From positions 1-64,000 of the forward strand of contig NZ_JABWGN010000027.1 in NCBI RefSeq assembly GCF_013363975.1: DNA of 64,000 nt, written 5' to 3'. Of this stretch, positions 26,187 to 34,413 are shown in pieces. The DNA is from Nonomuraea montanisoli (lineage in GTDB: Bacteria; Actinomycetota; Actinomycetes; Streptosporangiales; Streptosporangiaceae). A model generated the notes under the pieces. That model was given only the letters and a program-made list of their open reading frames with translations, was not told the origin of the DNA and did no database searches. A program made the translations under genes and the position numbers. Every line of letters begins with the position of its first letter. Within the stretch, counting starts at the first letter, position 1.

Positions 26187-26529
26187 TGAGCACCCTTTCG
26201 AGCATGTTGAGGTCTGGCTGTCCCTGGCTGAGGCGCGGCTGGTGGAGGCGGACAAGCCCTTCATCGGACATGTCCGCCACGAGCACCCTCGCCACGCCCA
26301 GCGGGACCCGGAGGAGGGCCGAGATCTCGGCGACCGACCGGAACGTTCGGCAGAGCTGCATGATGGCCTCCTGCTCGGGAGTCAGCAAGGCCATCTCGTC
26401 GTCCGGTATGGACATGGACGAGATCAGCGTCTCCATCGCAAGGTGGTAACGCGGCTCCGAACGGCCGCCGGTCACCGCGTACGGACGGAACAGGGGCTCG
26501 TCGTCCCCCGTGCCGTCAGTGCCGTACAC
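26167..26529 (-). CDS. cvnC: Conservon protein CvnC (DUF742)
   Basis: This 120-residue DUF742 protein has a shorter N-terminus than its paralogues, then PLFRPYAVTGGRSEP, SVAEISALLRVPLGVARVLV, and the C-terminal NMLERVLSGLRRL. The GTG start follows GGGAGAGG. The gene lies 26 bp after the roadblock stop and overlaps the GTPase start. Confidence 0.93.
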   Translation of the reverse strand: MYGTDGTGDDEPLFRPYAVTGGRSEPRYHLAMETLISSMSIPDDEMALLTPEQEAIMQLCRTFRSVAEISALLRVPLGVARVLVADMSDEGLVRLHQPRLSQGQPDLNMLERVLSGLRRL

Positions 26530-26555
26530 GGCCCTCTCCCATGAGTGTCATTGCC

Positions 26556-26978
26556 TCACCGTGTCCTGGCAGCCTGGAGCTCGGCGCGCAGGGCCGGCGT
26601 CAGCGCCTGCCCGGCCCGGTCGACGAGCAGCGTCATCTGGTAGGCCACCAGACCCATGTCGCAGTCGGGCGCGGCCAGCACGGTGATCACCGAGCCGTCG
26701 CTGATCGCCATCACGATGAGCAGGCCGCGCTGCATCTCGACGACCGTCTGCGTCACGGAGCCGCCCTCGAACACGCGGGACGCGCCCACGGTGAGGCTCA
26801 GCAGTCCGGCGGAGACCGCGGCGAGCTGGTCGGCCCGGTCGGGCGGGAAGCCCTCGGAGCTCGCCAGGCAGAGACCATCGGCCGAGACGACGACCGCGTG
26901 CGCGACACCGGGGGTGTTGCGCACGAAGTCCGTGATCAGCCAGTCGAACCGATGCGCCTCGTGGCTCAGCGTTGTCAC
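26556..26978 (-). CDS. cvnB: Conservon roadblock/LC7 protein CvnB
   Basis: This 140-residue roadblock/LC7 protein contains FDWLITDFVRNTPGVAH, AVVVSADGLCLASSEG, QTVVEMQRGLLIVMAISDGS and GLVAYQMTLLVDRAGQ. GTG 26978 has GGAGGA just upstream and gives the same length as the other two copies. Unlike them it does not overlap cvnA; a 25-bp gap separates the two genes, so coupling is looser in this conservon. Confidence 0.93.
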   Translation of the reverse strand: MTTLSHEAHRFDWLITDFVRNTPGVAHAVVVSADGLCLASSEGFPPDRADQLAAVSAGLLSLTVGASRVFEGGSVTQTVVEMQRGLLIVMAISDGSVITVLAAPDCDMGLVAYQMTLLVDRAGQALTPALRAELQAARTR

Positions 26979-27003
26979 GCGTCCTCCCTGGAAAGACGCT
27001 CGC

Positions 27004-30000
27004 TCACTCTTGTTCCTCCTGTTCGCGTACTTCCGCCCGTCCCCGTCGCACTCCCTGCTGGAAGCTGGCCATCCGGCTGCGCATCCGGTCAGCCGAGACC
27101 GGCGGCACCGGCGCCTGCCGCTGCTGCCGCTGGGGCTGCGCGGCCTGCGAACCGGCCGTACCCGGGACCAGGTTGGCCTTGGGGGTGCGTTTGGGCAACC
27201 CGGCGGCGGTGATGCCGCCGAGGCTGGGGTCGCTGGCCGCGGCCGCCGCACGCCATCCGGCGTCCGCGGCCGTTCGCCACGCTTCCTCCCCAGAGACTAC
27301 GGCTTGCGATGGGTTGTGCTCATCTCGGCCGGGCGCGGGGGACGCCTGTTCCGCGGGCGGACGGCGGAACCAGGCCGACTCCACCGACGCGAAGATCGGC
27401 AGGTACTCCTCCTGGTCCTTGTCCATCGGCGAGACGTCCACCGAGGGCGGGGACTCCGGCCTGCGCACGTCGGCGGTGCTGTAACCCGAGGTGGCGGGCG
27501 GCGGATTCTGGAACGCGCCATTACCACTTGCCGGGGCTGGGAGGCCCTCACGGCTGGGGAAGCCCTCGCGGCTCGGGAAAGCGTCGCGGCTGGGGAAGCC
27601 CTCACGGCTCGGGAACTCGTCGCGGCTCGGGAAGGCGTCCCTGCGCGGCAGGGCTTCCCGCCGCGGCGGGTTCTCCCTGCGGGGCGGGCCTTCGACGCCC
27701 GGGGCCGACGGGAAGCCGCCGGTGTCGAACGAGGGGGGCTGGCGCAGCGCGCCGCCGTCGGTGTCGGCGGTGAACGGGACGCCGGGGCGCCCCGTTCCGT
27801 TGCCGCCGGTGCCGAAGGAGTCGAGGTTGCCGAACGAGCGGAAGGTGCCGTTCTGCCCCGGAGCGCTCTGCCGACTGCCGTTCGGGCCGGGCCCGCCCAC
27901 GCCGCTGCCCGCCAGCGCGGGACCGCCGAGACCGGGGCCGCCGACGCCGGGGGTGGTCAGGCCGGAGCCGCCGAAGCCGGGGCCGCGCGGCGCGGCGCTG
28001 GCGCCGGCCGCCTGCTCGCCGCCGAAGGCGGGACGCTGCGGCAGCGGCTGCTGGGTGCCGTCGGGGATGAGCGCCGGCGGCAGCAGCACCATGGCGATCA
28101 GGCCGTTGCCGTCGCCCTTGCGGAGCTGGACGCGGATGCCGTGGCGCAGGGCCAGGCGGCCGACCACGAACAGGCCCATGCGCCGCGAGACCGACACGTC
28201 CACGACGGGCGGCTCGGCGAGGCGGCGGTTGGCCTCCGCCAGCTCCTCCTCGGTCATGCTGATGCCGGAGTCGGTCACCGACAGCAGGGCCCCGCCGCCC
28301 TCGATGAGGCTGCTGGTCACGGAGACCTGGGCGTTGCTCGGGGAGAACTGCAGGGCGTTCTCGACCAGCTCGGCCACGAGGTGGACGAGGTCGTTGGCGG
28401 CGCTGCCGACCACCGCGGTGGCGCGGTGGACCTTCACCTGGACGCGCTCGTACCCCTCGACCTCGGAGAGCGCGGCGCGCACGACGTCCACGAGCTTGGC
28501 CGGCTGGCTGCGCCGCCGGGAGGGCTCGTGGCCGGCGAGGACCAGCAGGTTCTCGGAGTTGCGGCGCATGCGGGTGGCCAGGTGGTCGAGCTTGAACAGG
28601 TCGGCGAGGCGGGCGCCGTCCTGCTCGCCCTTCTCCAGGCCGTCGATGAGCGAGATCTGCCGCTCGACCAGCGTCTGGGTGCGGCGCGAGAGGTTGACGA
28701 ACATCGAGCTGATGTTGCCGCGCAGCTCGGCCTCCTCGCCCGCCAGCCGGACGGCCTGCCGGTGGACCTGGTCGAAGGCCTTGGCCACCTCGCCGATCTC
28801 GTCGTTGCCCTCGACGTCGATCGGCCGGATCTCGGGCACCACGTCGCCGTTGAGGCGGAGCTTGCGCACCACGTCCGGCAGGCGGAAGCCGGCGATCTCC
28901 AGGGCCTCGGTGCGCAGGCGGCGCAGCGGGCTGACCATGGAGCGGGCGATGGCGACGGTGAGCAGCGCCACGAGCAGCAGCAGCGCGAGGATCAGGACAC
29001 CGGCGATGACGGCGTTGCGGATCTCGGCGTCGCGCAGCTCGGTGCCGCGCAGGGCCACCTTCTTGCTGATCTCCTCCTCCACCGAGTGGAGGGCGTCGAT
29101 CGTGGCGGCGTTGTCGTTGAACCACTGGTCGGTGGCCGAGATCTTGCGGGGGTCGGTGGAGGCGAGCAGGTTCTGCCGGATGCGGACGCCGGGCGCCTTG
29201 CCGCTGGCCAGCGTGACGGCGCGGGACTTGATCAGCTCGGTGTTGTAGTACTCGGGCCGGGTCAGCGCCTTCTGGAGCCGGATGGCGACCTGCGGGCCGG
29301 CCTCCTGACCGACGGTGGCCATGTCGGAGCGCTGGGCGGCGTTGGAGGCGATGAAGCGCTCGACCTCCTTGGAGTCCATGCTGCCGGGCTGGTAGAAGCC
29401 CTTGATGAGCTGGATCCGCTGGCGGGAGATCTCCTCCTTGGCCCGGGCGAGCGCGCCCAGGGCGCGGAACTGGCCGATGATCTGCGAGTCGTCGCTGAGC
29501 AGGCTCAGCTCGTCGTGCAGGCGCAGCATCGTGTCGAGCAGGGTGTTGTAGCGGGAGGTGTCGCGCTGGCCCTCGGTCCGGGTCCGGGTGAGCTGCTTGA
29601 CGTCGAGGCGGGCCCGCCGGACGACGTCGAGGACGCGCACGCCGTACGAGTCGTCCATGGCGTCCATGTCAGCCTGCACCGTGGAGACGAGCTTGTCGAC
29701 GGCGTCCTTGCGCTCGGCGTACGGCTTGACGAGCTTCTTGCGCTGGGCGTTGGAGACGGCCATCCAGCCGCCCGTGTCACGCTCCATGCCCAGCGCCTGG
29801 ACGAGGTCGCGGATGTGTCCCGCGTCCTCGGCGGCCCGGATGGTGCGCTCGTAGTCGTTGATGCTCTGGATCGACCCGACCACGCGGGCGCCCCCCAGCG
29901 CCACGCAGACGACGGTGGGAACCAGGATGAGGGCGGTCAGACGCCATCTCACGCGCCAGTTGCGCAGTCCGATCCGGGGCGACAGGGATCGCCTGTCGCG

Positions 30001-30045
30001 CGCCCGGCCGGCGGCCTGGCCGCTGTCGGAGTTCCCCGTAGTCAC
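27004..30045 (-). CDS. cvnA: Conservon sensor-kinase-like protein CvnA with NIT-type sensory domain
   Basis: This 1013-residue sensor protein has TM1 near residues 35-55, a helical extracytoplasmic NIT-like region, TM2 (AVIAGVLILALLLLVALL), HAMP, a DHLATRMRRNSENLLVLAG helix, and a HATPase domain (HLVAELVENALQFSPSNAQ, TDSGISM, RRMGLFVVGRLALRHGI). A Gly/Pro/Ser-rich tail of about 350 residues follows. In the G-box the motif reads DSGISM rather than the DxGxGM of the other two copies, so ATP handling may differ. The GTG start lies in the same GCGGAAGCA context as the other cvnA genes. Confidence 0.92.
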   Translation of the reverse strand: MTTGNSDSGQAAGRARDRRSLSPRIGLRNWRVRWRLTALILVPTVVCVALGGARVVGSIQSINDYERTIRAAEDAGHIRDLVQALGMERDTGGWMAVSNAQRKKLVKPYAERKDAVDKLVSTVQADMDAMDDSYGVRVLDVVRRARLDVKQLTRTRTEGQRDTSRYNTLLDTMLRLHDELSLLSDDSQIIGQFRALGALARAKEEISRQRIQLIKGFYQPGSMDSKEVERFIASNAAQRSDMATVGQEAGPQVAIRLQKALTRPEYYNTELIKSRAVTLASGKAPGVRIRQNLLASTDPRKISATDQWFNDNAATIDALHSVEEEISKKVALRGTELRDAEIRNAVIAGVLILALLLLVALLTVAIARSMVSPLRRLRTEALEIAGFRLPDVVRKLRLNGDVVPEIRPIDVEGNDEIGEVAKAFDQVHRQAVRLAGEEAELRGNISSMFVNLSRRTQTLVERQISLIDGLEKGEQDGARLADLFKLDHLATRMRRNSENLLVLAGHEPSRRRSQPAKLVDVVRAALSEVEGYERVQVKVHRATAVVGSAANDLVHLVAELVENALQFSPSNAQVSVTSSLIEGGGALLSVTDSGISMTEEELAEANRRLAEPPVVDVSVSRRMGLFVVGRLALRHGIRVQLRKGDGNGLIAMVLLPPALIPDGTQQPLPQRPAFGGEQAAGASAAPRGPGFGGSGLTTPGVGGPGLGGPALAGSGVGGPGPNGSRQSAPGQNGTFRSFGNLDSFGTGGNGTGRPGVPFTADTDGGALRQPPSFDTGGFPSAPGVEGPPRRENPPRREALPRRDAFPSRDEFPSREGFPSRDAFPSREGFPSREGLPAPASGNGAFQNPPPATSGYSTADVRRPESPPSVDVSPMDKDQEEYLPIFASVESAWFRRPPAEQASPAPGRDEHNPSQAVVSGEEAWRTAADAGWRAAAAASDPSLGGITAAGLPKRTPKANLVPGTAGSQAAQPQRQQRQAPVPPVSADRMRSRMASFQQGVRRGRAEVREQEEQE
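27539..27646 (-). repeat. 18-bp tandem repeat in the third cvnA tail
   Basis: Six 18-bp units (for example GGGAAGCCCTCACGGCTC on the plus strand) encode a six-residue repeat of the form FPSREG/FPSRDA in the tail. Confidence 0.88.
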
Positions 30046-30176
30046 TGCTTCCGCTACCCCTCAATCAATCCCGTGGTCCACGGGCTCTAGGACGTCCACA
30101 AGGTATCCGCAGCGTGAGACTAAATACGCAAATCGGATGCAATCGTTACATATGTGACCCGTCCGTCGTGAGTGGT

Positions 30177-32402
30177 TTAGCGCAGTGCCGCCAGCACCTG
30201 ATCGCGGACCTGGCCCCGCTGCGCGTCGTCACTGAGAGGACGTCCGGCGCGATCGACCACATAGAAGACGTCCACCGCCTCCGCGCCGAGAGTCTCCACG
30301 CGAGCAGCTCTCACGTCAAGACCGCACTCCCCGAACGCCCGTCCGATGCGCCACAGCAGTCCAGGCCTGTCATGGGCCCTGACTTCGACCACCGTGGCGG
30401 TCGCGGAGGCGTCGTCCACCAAGGTCACACGGGGTGGGGCGACCGGAACGCGAGGCGCCCTCATATACCGGTTCCGACGGGCCAGGCGTTGCTCGATGTC
30501 AAGACGGCCTGCAAGGACGAGCCGGAGGTCGGCTTCCAGCGTGGCCGGGTCCGGCGGCGAGCCGTACTCGGGAACGACGGAGAACTCGATCACCGCCGTG
30601 GATCCCGCGGAGGCCGCCGACGCCGACCGGACGATCATGCGGTGCGCGGCGAGCACGCCCGCTGCGCTCCACAGCAGCCCGATCCGGTCGGGGGCGACCA
30701 CGGTGACCGCTCCTCCGTTGACGCGCACGGCGCCGCCCCCGTGCCGGGCCAGGGCGGCCTGCTCGGCCGACAGGGAGGGCGCCCTGGGCGGCGGTGCGCC
30801 CGACAGGACGGAGCGGACCCGGCGTACGAGATCGGCGACCAGGCCCGCCTTCCAGGCGTTCCAGGCGGCCGGTCCGGTGGCGTGGCCGTCGGCGACCGCC
30901 AGGGCCGCCAGCAGGTCCAGCACCTCACGGGAGCCGACCGTGCCCGCGACCTTCTCGATCGTCACGGGGTCGTCGAGGTCGCGCCGGGTCGCCGTCTCGG
31001 GCAGCAGGAGATGATGGCGCACCACCGTGGCCAGGATCTCCCCGTCCGCGGGGGGCAGGCCGATGCGGGCGGCGATGTCGCGTACCACGACCTCCCCCGT
31101 GGCCGAGTGGTCGCCGGGCCAGCCCTTGCCGATGTCGTGCAGCAGCGCCGCGATCAGCAGCAGGTCGGGCCGCGACACCTCGCGCGTGTGACTGGCGGCG
31201 TTCGCCGCGGCCTCGATGAGGTGCCGGTCGACGGTGAAGCGGTGGATGGGGTTGCGCTGGGGGCGGTGGCGCACGCGTTCCCAGTCAGGAAGAATCTTGA
31301 CAAGGATGCCGGCCTGGTCGAGCTCCTCCCAGACGGGCACGGCCGCCCGGCCGGCCCCCAGGATCGACACCAGCGCGTCGCGGGCGTCGTCCGGCCACGG
31401 CACCGGCAGCGGAGGCGACTGAGCTGCGAGGACGGACATCGTCGCGGGCGCCAGCGGCAGCCCGGAGTCGGCCGCCGCGGCGGCGGCGCGCAGCACCAGC
31501 AGCGGGTCCTTGCGGGGGTCGGCGCCCCGGGCCAGCACCACCTCGCCGCCGTGCTCGACGACGCCGTCGGCCAGCGGCCGGCGCCCTCTCGGGGCCGGTC
31601 CTGACACCAGCCTGTCAACCGTGCGCCAGGTCACGTCGAACGCGTGGGAGATCGTCCGGCCGGCCTCCGCGAGCCGGCGCATCAGCGCCTCGGCGTCGAG
31701 CAGGCCGAGCAGCCCGGCGACGGCCTCCTGCTCCTGCAGGACGAGCCGGTCGGCCCCCCGGGCGGTGACGACGTGCAGCGCGTGCCGCACGTCCAGGATG
31801 AACTCGTACGCCTCGCGGGCCCGCGGCCCCGGCGCCGAGGCCACCCAGGCGGCGGCCACGGCCTGCATGGCCTGGAGGTCGCGCAGGCCGCCGCGGCCGT
31901 CCTTGAGGTCGGGTTCGAGGAGGAAGGCGACCTCGCCGCTGGTCTGGGCCCGCTTGTCGGCCGCCTCGCGCAGCTCGCCGAGCCGGCGCCGGGAGTCGGC
32001 GCGCCACTCGGCGAGCACCGCCTCCCTGGCCTTCCGCGTCAGCTCCGGGTCTCCGGCCACGTGCCGGGCCTGGATGAGGCCGAGGACCGCCTTCAGGTCG
32101 TCGCGGGCGACCGCCACGGCCTCCTCGACGGTACGCACCGAGTGGTCGAGGCCGACGCCGGAGTCCCAGACGGGGTACCAGACACGGTCGGCGATCCTGC
32201 CGACGTCGTCCCGGCCTCCGTGCAGCAGCACCAGGTCGAGGTCGCTGCCCGGGGCCAGTTCGCCGCGTCCCAGGCTGCCGACGGCGACCAGGGAGACGCC
32301 GTCGCCGTCGCTCGCCGTGCGGAAGAGGTCCTTCAGCCAGCGGTCCGTGTCCGCGGCCCGCTCCTTGCGCGCCGCGGCGTACGAGCGAGCTTCTCCCCTC
32401 AA
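30177..32402 (-). CDS. glnD: PII protein uridylyl/adenylyltransferase GlnD
   Basis: This 741-residue bifunctional enzyme modifies and demodifies PII. It has a nucleotidyltransferase motif GSLGRGELAPGSDLDLV (residues 42-58 with both catalytic Asp), a middle helical domain, an HD hydrolase domain with IAALLHDIGKGWPGDHS, and two C-terminal ACT domains (PDRIGLLWSAAGVLA and HDRPGLLWRIGRAFG). In actinomycetes this enzyme adenylylates PII on Tyr51. The TTG start follows GAGAGGAC. It is the third gene of the amtB-glnB-glnD operon, but a repeat array and a strong hairpin separate it from glnB. Confidence 0.95.
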   Translation of the reverse strand: MRGEARSYAAARKERAADTDRWLKDLFRTASDGDGVSLVAVGSLGRGELAPGSDLDLVLLHGGRDDVGRIADRVWYPVWDSGVGLDHSVRTVEEAVAVARDDLKAVLGLIQARHVAGDPELTRKAREAVLAEWRADSRRRLGELREAADKRAQTSGEVAFLLEPDLKDGRGGLRDLQAMQAVAAAWVASAPGPRAREAYEFILDVRHALHVVTARGADRLVLQEQEAVAGLLGLLDAEALMRRLAEAGRTISHAFDVTWRTVDRLVSGPAPRGRRPLADGVVEHGGEVVLARGADPRKDPLLVLRAAAAAADSGLPLAPATMSVLAAQSPPLPVPWPDDARDALVSILGAGRAAVPVWEELDQAGILVKILPDWERVRHRPQRNPIHRFTVDRHLIEAAANAASHTREVSRPDLLLIAALLHDIGKGWPGDHSATGEVVVRDIAARIGLPPADGEILATVVRHHLLLPETATRRDLDDPVTIEKVAGTVGSREVLDLLAALAVADGHATGPAAWNAWKAGLVADLVRRVRSVLSGAPPPRAPSLSAEQAALARHGGGAVRVNGGAVTVVAPDRIGLLWSAAGVLAAHRMIVRSASAASAGSTAVIEFSVVPEYGSPPDPATLEADLRLVLAGRLDIEQRLARRNRYMRAPRVPVAPPRVTLVDDASATATVVEVRAHDRPGLLWRIGRAFGECGLDVRAARVETLGAEAVDVFYVVDRAGRPLSDDAQRGQVRDQVLAALR

Positions 32403-32442
32403 GACGTCCTCTCTTCGGGCTCCGTCCGGACGCCCTCGTCTC

Positions 32443-32532
32443 GCTTGCCGATCTGCCGTGACTTGCCGGTCCGGCGCGCCTTGCCGGTTCGCTGTGACCC
32501 GCCGGTCCGGTGTGACCCGCCGGTCCGGCGCG
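32443..32532. repeat. Five 18-bp tandem repeats between glnB and glnD
   Basis: Five consecutive 18-bp units share the core TGCCGG or CGCCGGTCCGG; the two rightmost differ only at two bases (ACCCGCCGGTCCGGTGTG and ACCCGCCGGTCCGGCGCG). Most contain a CCGG-rich palindrome. The array is intergenic. Confidence 0.85.
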
Positions 32533-32555
32533 GGCTCTCGCGTCCGCGCCGGACC
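32522..32555 (-). terminator. Strong hairpin after glnB, possible attenuator of glnD
   Basis: A perfect 12-bp stem (GGTCCGGCGCGG and its complement) with a 10-nt loop begins 11 bp after the glnB stop. It should reduce readthrough into glnD. Confidence 0.75.
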
Positions 32556-32566
32556 CGCGGTGGCGC

Positions 32567-32905
32567 CTACAGGGCGTCGGGGCCGCGCTCGCCGGTGCGG
32601 ACGCGGATCACCGTGTCCACGGGCACCGACCAGACCTTGCCGTCGCCGATCTTCCCGGTCTGGGCCGCCTTGACGATGACGTCGATCACGTCGTCGGCGT
32701 CGTCCTCGTCCGCCAGCACCTCCAGCCGGACCTTCGGCACCAGGTCCACCTGGTACTCGGCGCCCCGGTAGACCTCGGTGTGGCCGCGCTGCCGGCCGTA
32801 CCCGCTGGCCTCGCTGACCGTCATGCCCTTGATGCCGAACTGCTCCAGGGCGGCCTTCACGTCATCGAGCTTGAAGGGCTTGATGACCGCGGTGATGAGT
32901 CTCAT
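32567..32905 (-). CDS. glnB: Nitrogen regulatory protein PII (GlnB/GlnK)
   Basis: This 112-residue PII protein has MRLITAVIKPFKLDDVK, a T-loop GHTEVYRGAEYQVDLVPK with the modifiable Tyr51, a B-loop TGKIGDGKV, and the C-terminal IRVRTGERG. It is a trimeric sensor of 2-oxoglutarate and adenylate nucleotides. It binds the ammonium channel encoded upstream and is modified by GlnD. The ATG overlaps the amtB stop (ATGA). Linkage to amtB makes the GlnK name equally suitable. Confidence 0.97.
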   Translation of the reverse strand: MRLITAVIKPFKLDDVKAALEQFGIKGMTVSEASGYGRQRGHTEVYRGAEYQVDLVPKVRLEVLADEDDADDVIDVIVKAAQTGKIGDGKVWSVPVDTVIRVRTGERGPDAL

Positions 32906-34215
32906 GCGTCCACCTTCTTAGGCGCCGGGGTGACGGCGGGCCCGTTGGGGGATGCCACGCCGGAGGCGTGGACGGTGCCGAGGTCGTACCCGGTCTCGGC
33001 GTGGGTGGTGATGTCGATGCCGGTGACCTCTTCCTCGGCCGAGACCCGGAAGCCCATCACCTTGTCGATGATCTTGCCGACGACCCAGGTGACGATGAAG
33101 GAGTAGCCGCCGATGGCGACCGGGCCGAGCACCTGGAGGCCGAGCTGGGTCAGGCCCCCGCCGTAGAACAGGCCCTTGTTCTGCTGCTCCAGGAAGGGGT
33201 AGGCGGCCAGGAAGCCGAGGGAGACGGCGCCGATGACGCCGCCCACCAGGTGGACGCCGACCACGTCGAGGGAGTCGTCGACGTCGATCTTGTACTTCAG
33301 GCCGACGGCGAAGGCGCAGACCGCGCCGGCGATCAGGCCGATGAGCATCGCGGCCCAGGGGTCCACGAAGCCGCAGGCGGGGGTGATGGCGACCAGGCCG
33401 GCGACCGCGCCGGAGGCGACGCCGAGGCTGGTGGCGTGGCCGTCGCGCATCTTCTCGACGACGAGCCAGGCGCCGGCCGCGACGGCGGTGGCGATCTGGG
33501 TGTTCATGAACGCCAGGCCGGCCGTGCCGTCCACCGCCAGCTCGGAGCCGGCGTTGAAGCCGAACCAGCCGAACCACAGCAGACCGGCGCCGAGCAGCAC
33601 CAGCGTGAGGTTGTGCGGGCGCATCGGCTCCTTGCGCCAGCCCTTGCGCTTGCCGAGGACGAGCGCGAGGGCGAGCGCGGCGGCGCCGGCGTTGATGTGG
33701 ACGACCGTGCCGCCGGCGAAGTCCTCGATGCCGAGGGTGTTCAGCCAGCCGGTGCCCCAGACCCAGTGGGCGACGGGGAAGTACACGATCGTCGCCCAGA
33801 TGAAGCTGAACAGCACCCAGGCGCCGAACTTCGCGCGGTCCGCGATCGCGCCGCTGATCAGGGCGACCGTGATGATGGCGAACGTCAGCTGGAAGGCCGA
33901 GAAGACCAGGCTGGGCATGCCCGTGCCGTCGCTCTTGGTGGCCGTGTCGACGAGGCTCTGCAGACCGACGTGGTCGAGGCCCCCGACGAACTGGTTCAGC
34001 CACGACATGGAATTGTCGCTGAACGCCAGCGAGTGCCCGTAGAGCACCCAGGCGATCGTCACGGTGATGATGGCGACGAACGACATCATCATCATGTTCA
34101 GGACGCTCTTGGCCCTGGTCATGCCCCCGTAGAAGAACGCGAGGCCCGGAGTCATCAGCAGTACCAGCGCGGTGGCCGTGAGCATCCAGGCAGTCGTGCC
34201 GCTATCGATCTTCAC
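32902..34215 (-). CDS. amtB: Ammonium transporter AmtB
   Basis: This 437-residue channel of the Amt/MEP/Rh family has about 11 TM helices. It contains PGLAFFYGGMTRAKSVLNMMM, the first pore histidine region TVVHINAGAAALALALVLG, the second pore histidine region VVGVHLVGGVIGAVSLGF, and a cytoplasmic C-terminus that can contact PII. GTG 34215 has AAGGAGGG at 8 bp; an in-frame ATG 57 bp upstream lacks such a site. It is first in the amtB-glnB-glnD operon. A GlnR-like box lies 51-88 bp upstream. Confidence 0.96.
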   Translation of the reverse strand: MKIDSGTTAWMLTATALVLLMTPGLAFFYGGMTRAKSVLNMMMMSFVAIITVTIAWVLYGHSLAFSDNSMSWLNQFVGGLDHVGLQSLVDTATKSDGTGMPSLVFSAFQLTFAIITVALISGAIADRAKFGAWVLFSFIWATIVYFPVAHWVWGTGWLNTLGIEDFAGGTVVHINAGAAALALALVLGKRKGWRKEPMRPHNLTLVLLGAGLLWFGWFGFNAGSELAVDGTAGLAFMNTQIATAVAAGAWLVVEKMRDGHATSLGVASGAVAGLVAITPACGFVDPWAAMLIGLIAGAVCAFAVGLKYKIDVDDSLDVVGVHLVGGVIGAVSLGFLAAYPFLEQQNKGLFYGGGLTQLGLQVLGPVAIGGYSFIVTWVVGKIIDKVMGFRVSAEEEVTGIDITTHAETGYDLGTVHASGVASPNGPAVTPAPKKVDA

Positions 34216-34265
34216 GACGCGACCCTCCTTACATATGACGTGTGGCCACAGCGTGTTCGTCCGCG

Positions 34266-34303
34266 GTTTCATGGCTCGACCAGGCGTGTTTCACGTTCGT
34301 GAA
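34266..34303 (-). promoter_or_regulatory. GlnR-like binding site upstream of amtB
   Basis: On the minus strand TTCAC-N6-GAAAC (34303 to 34288) matches the GlnR a-box/b-box pattern gTnAC-N6-GaAAC. A second GAAAC lies exactly 22 bp further on (34270 to 34266), the spacing expected for the next b-box. The intervening a-box is poor. Another pair of GAAAC elements with 11-bp spacing lies at 34319-34334. Nitrogen-limited activation by GlnR is the expected control of amtB. Confidence 0.65.
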
Positions 34304-34377
34304 TCTCGCCTCAGTGGTGTTTCGCGGTTGTTTCGGCCTTTTCACACCCGGCGTTCCGGACATGACGGGCACTAGAC

Positions 34378-34396
34378 TTAGGTTTGCCTTACCTAA
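34378..34396. promoter_or_regulatory. Iron box (IdeR/DmdR1-type operator)
   Basis: TTAGGTTTGCCTTACCTAA matches the DtxR-family consensus TTAGGTTAGGCTAACCTAA at 16 of 19 positions. It lies 18 bp before the lipoprotein start, so iron-replete repression of that gene is expected. Confidence 0.9.
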
Positions 34397-34413
34397 ACGA
34401 TCAAGGAACCCAC

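Noticed and set aside
26656..30090. 1144-codon rightward frame opposite the third cvnA and cvnB
   Set aside because: Antisense mirror of two clear conservon genes; composition typical of a shadow frame.
32443..32532. CRISPR or REP-type array
   Set aside because: The 18-bp units are directly adjacent with no spacers; treated as tandem repeats with an attenuator-like hairpin.
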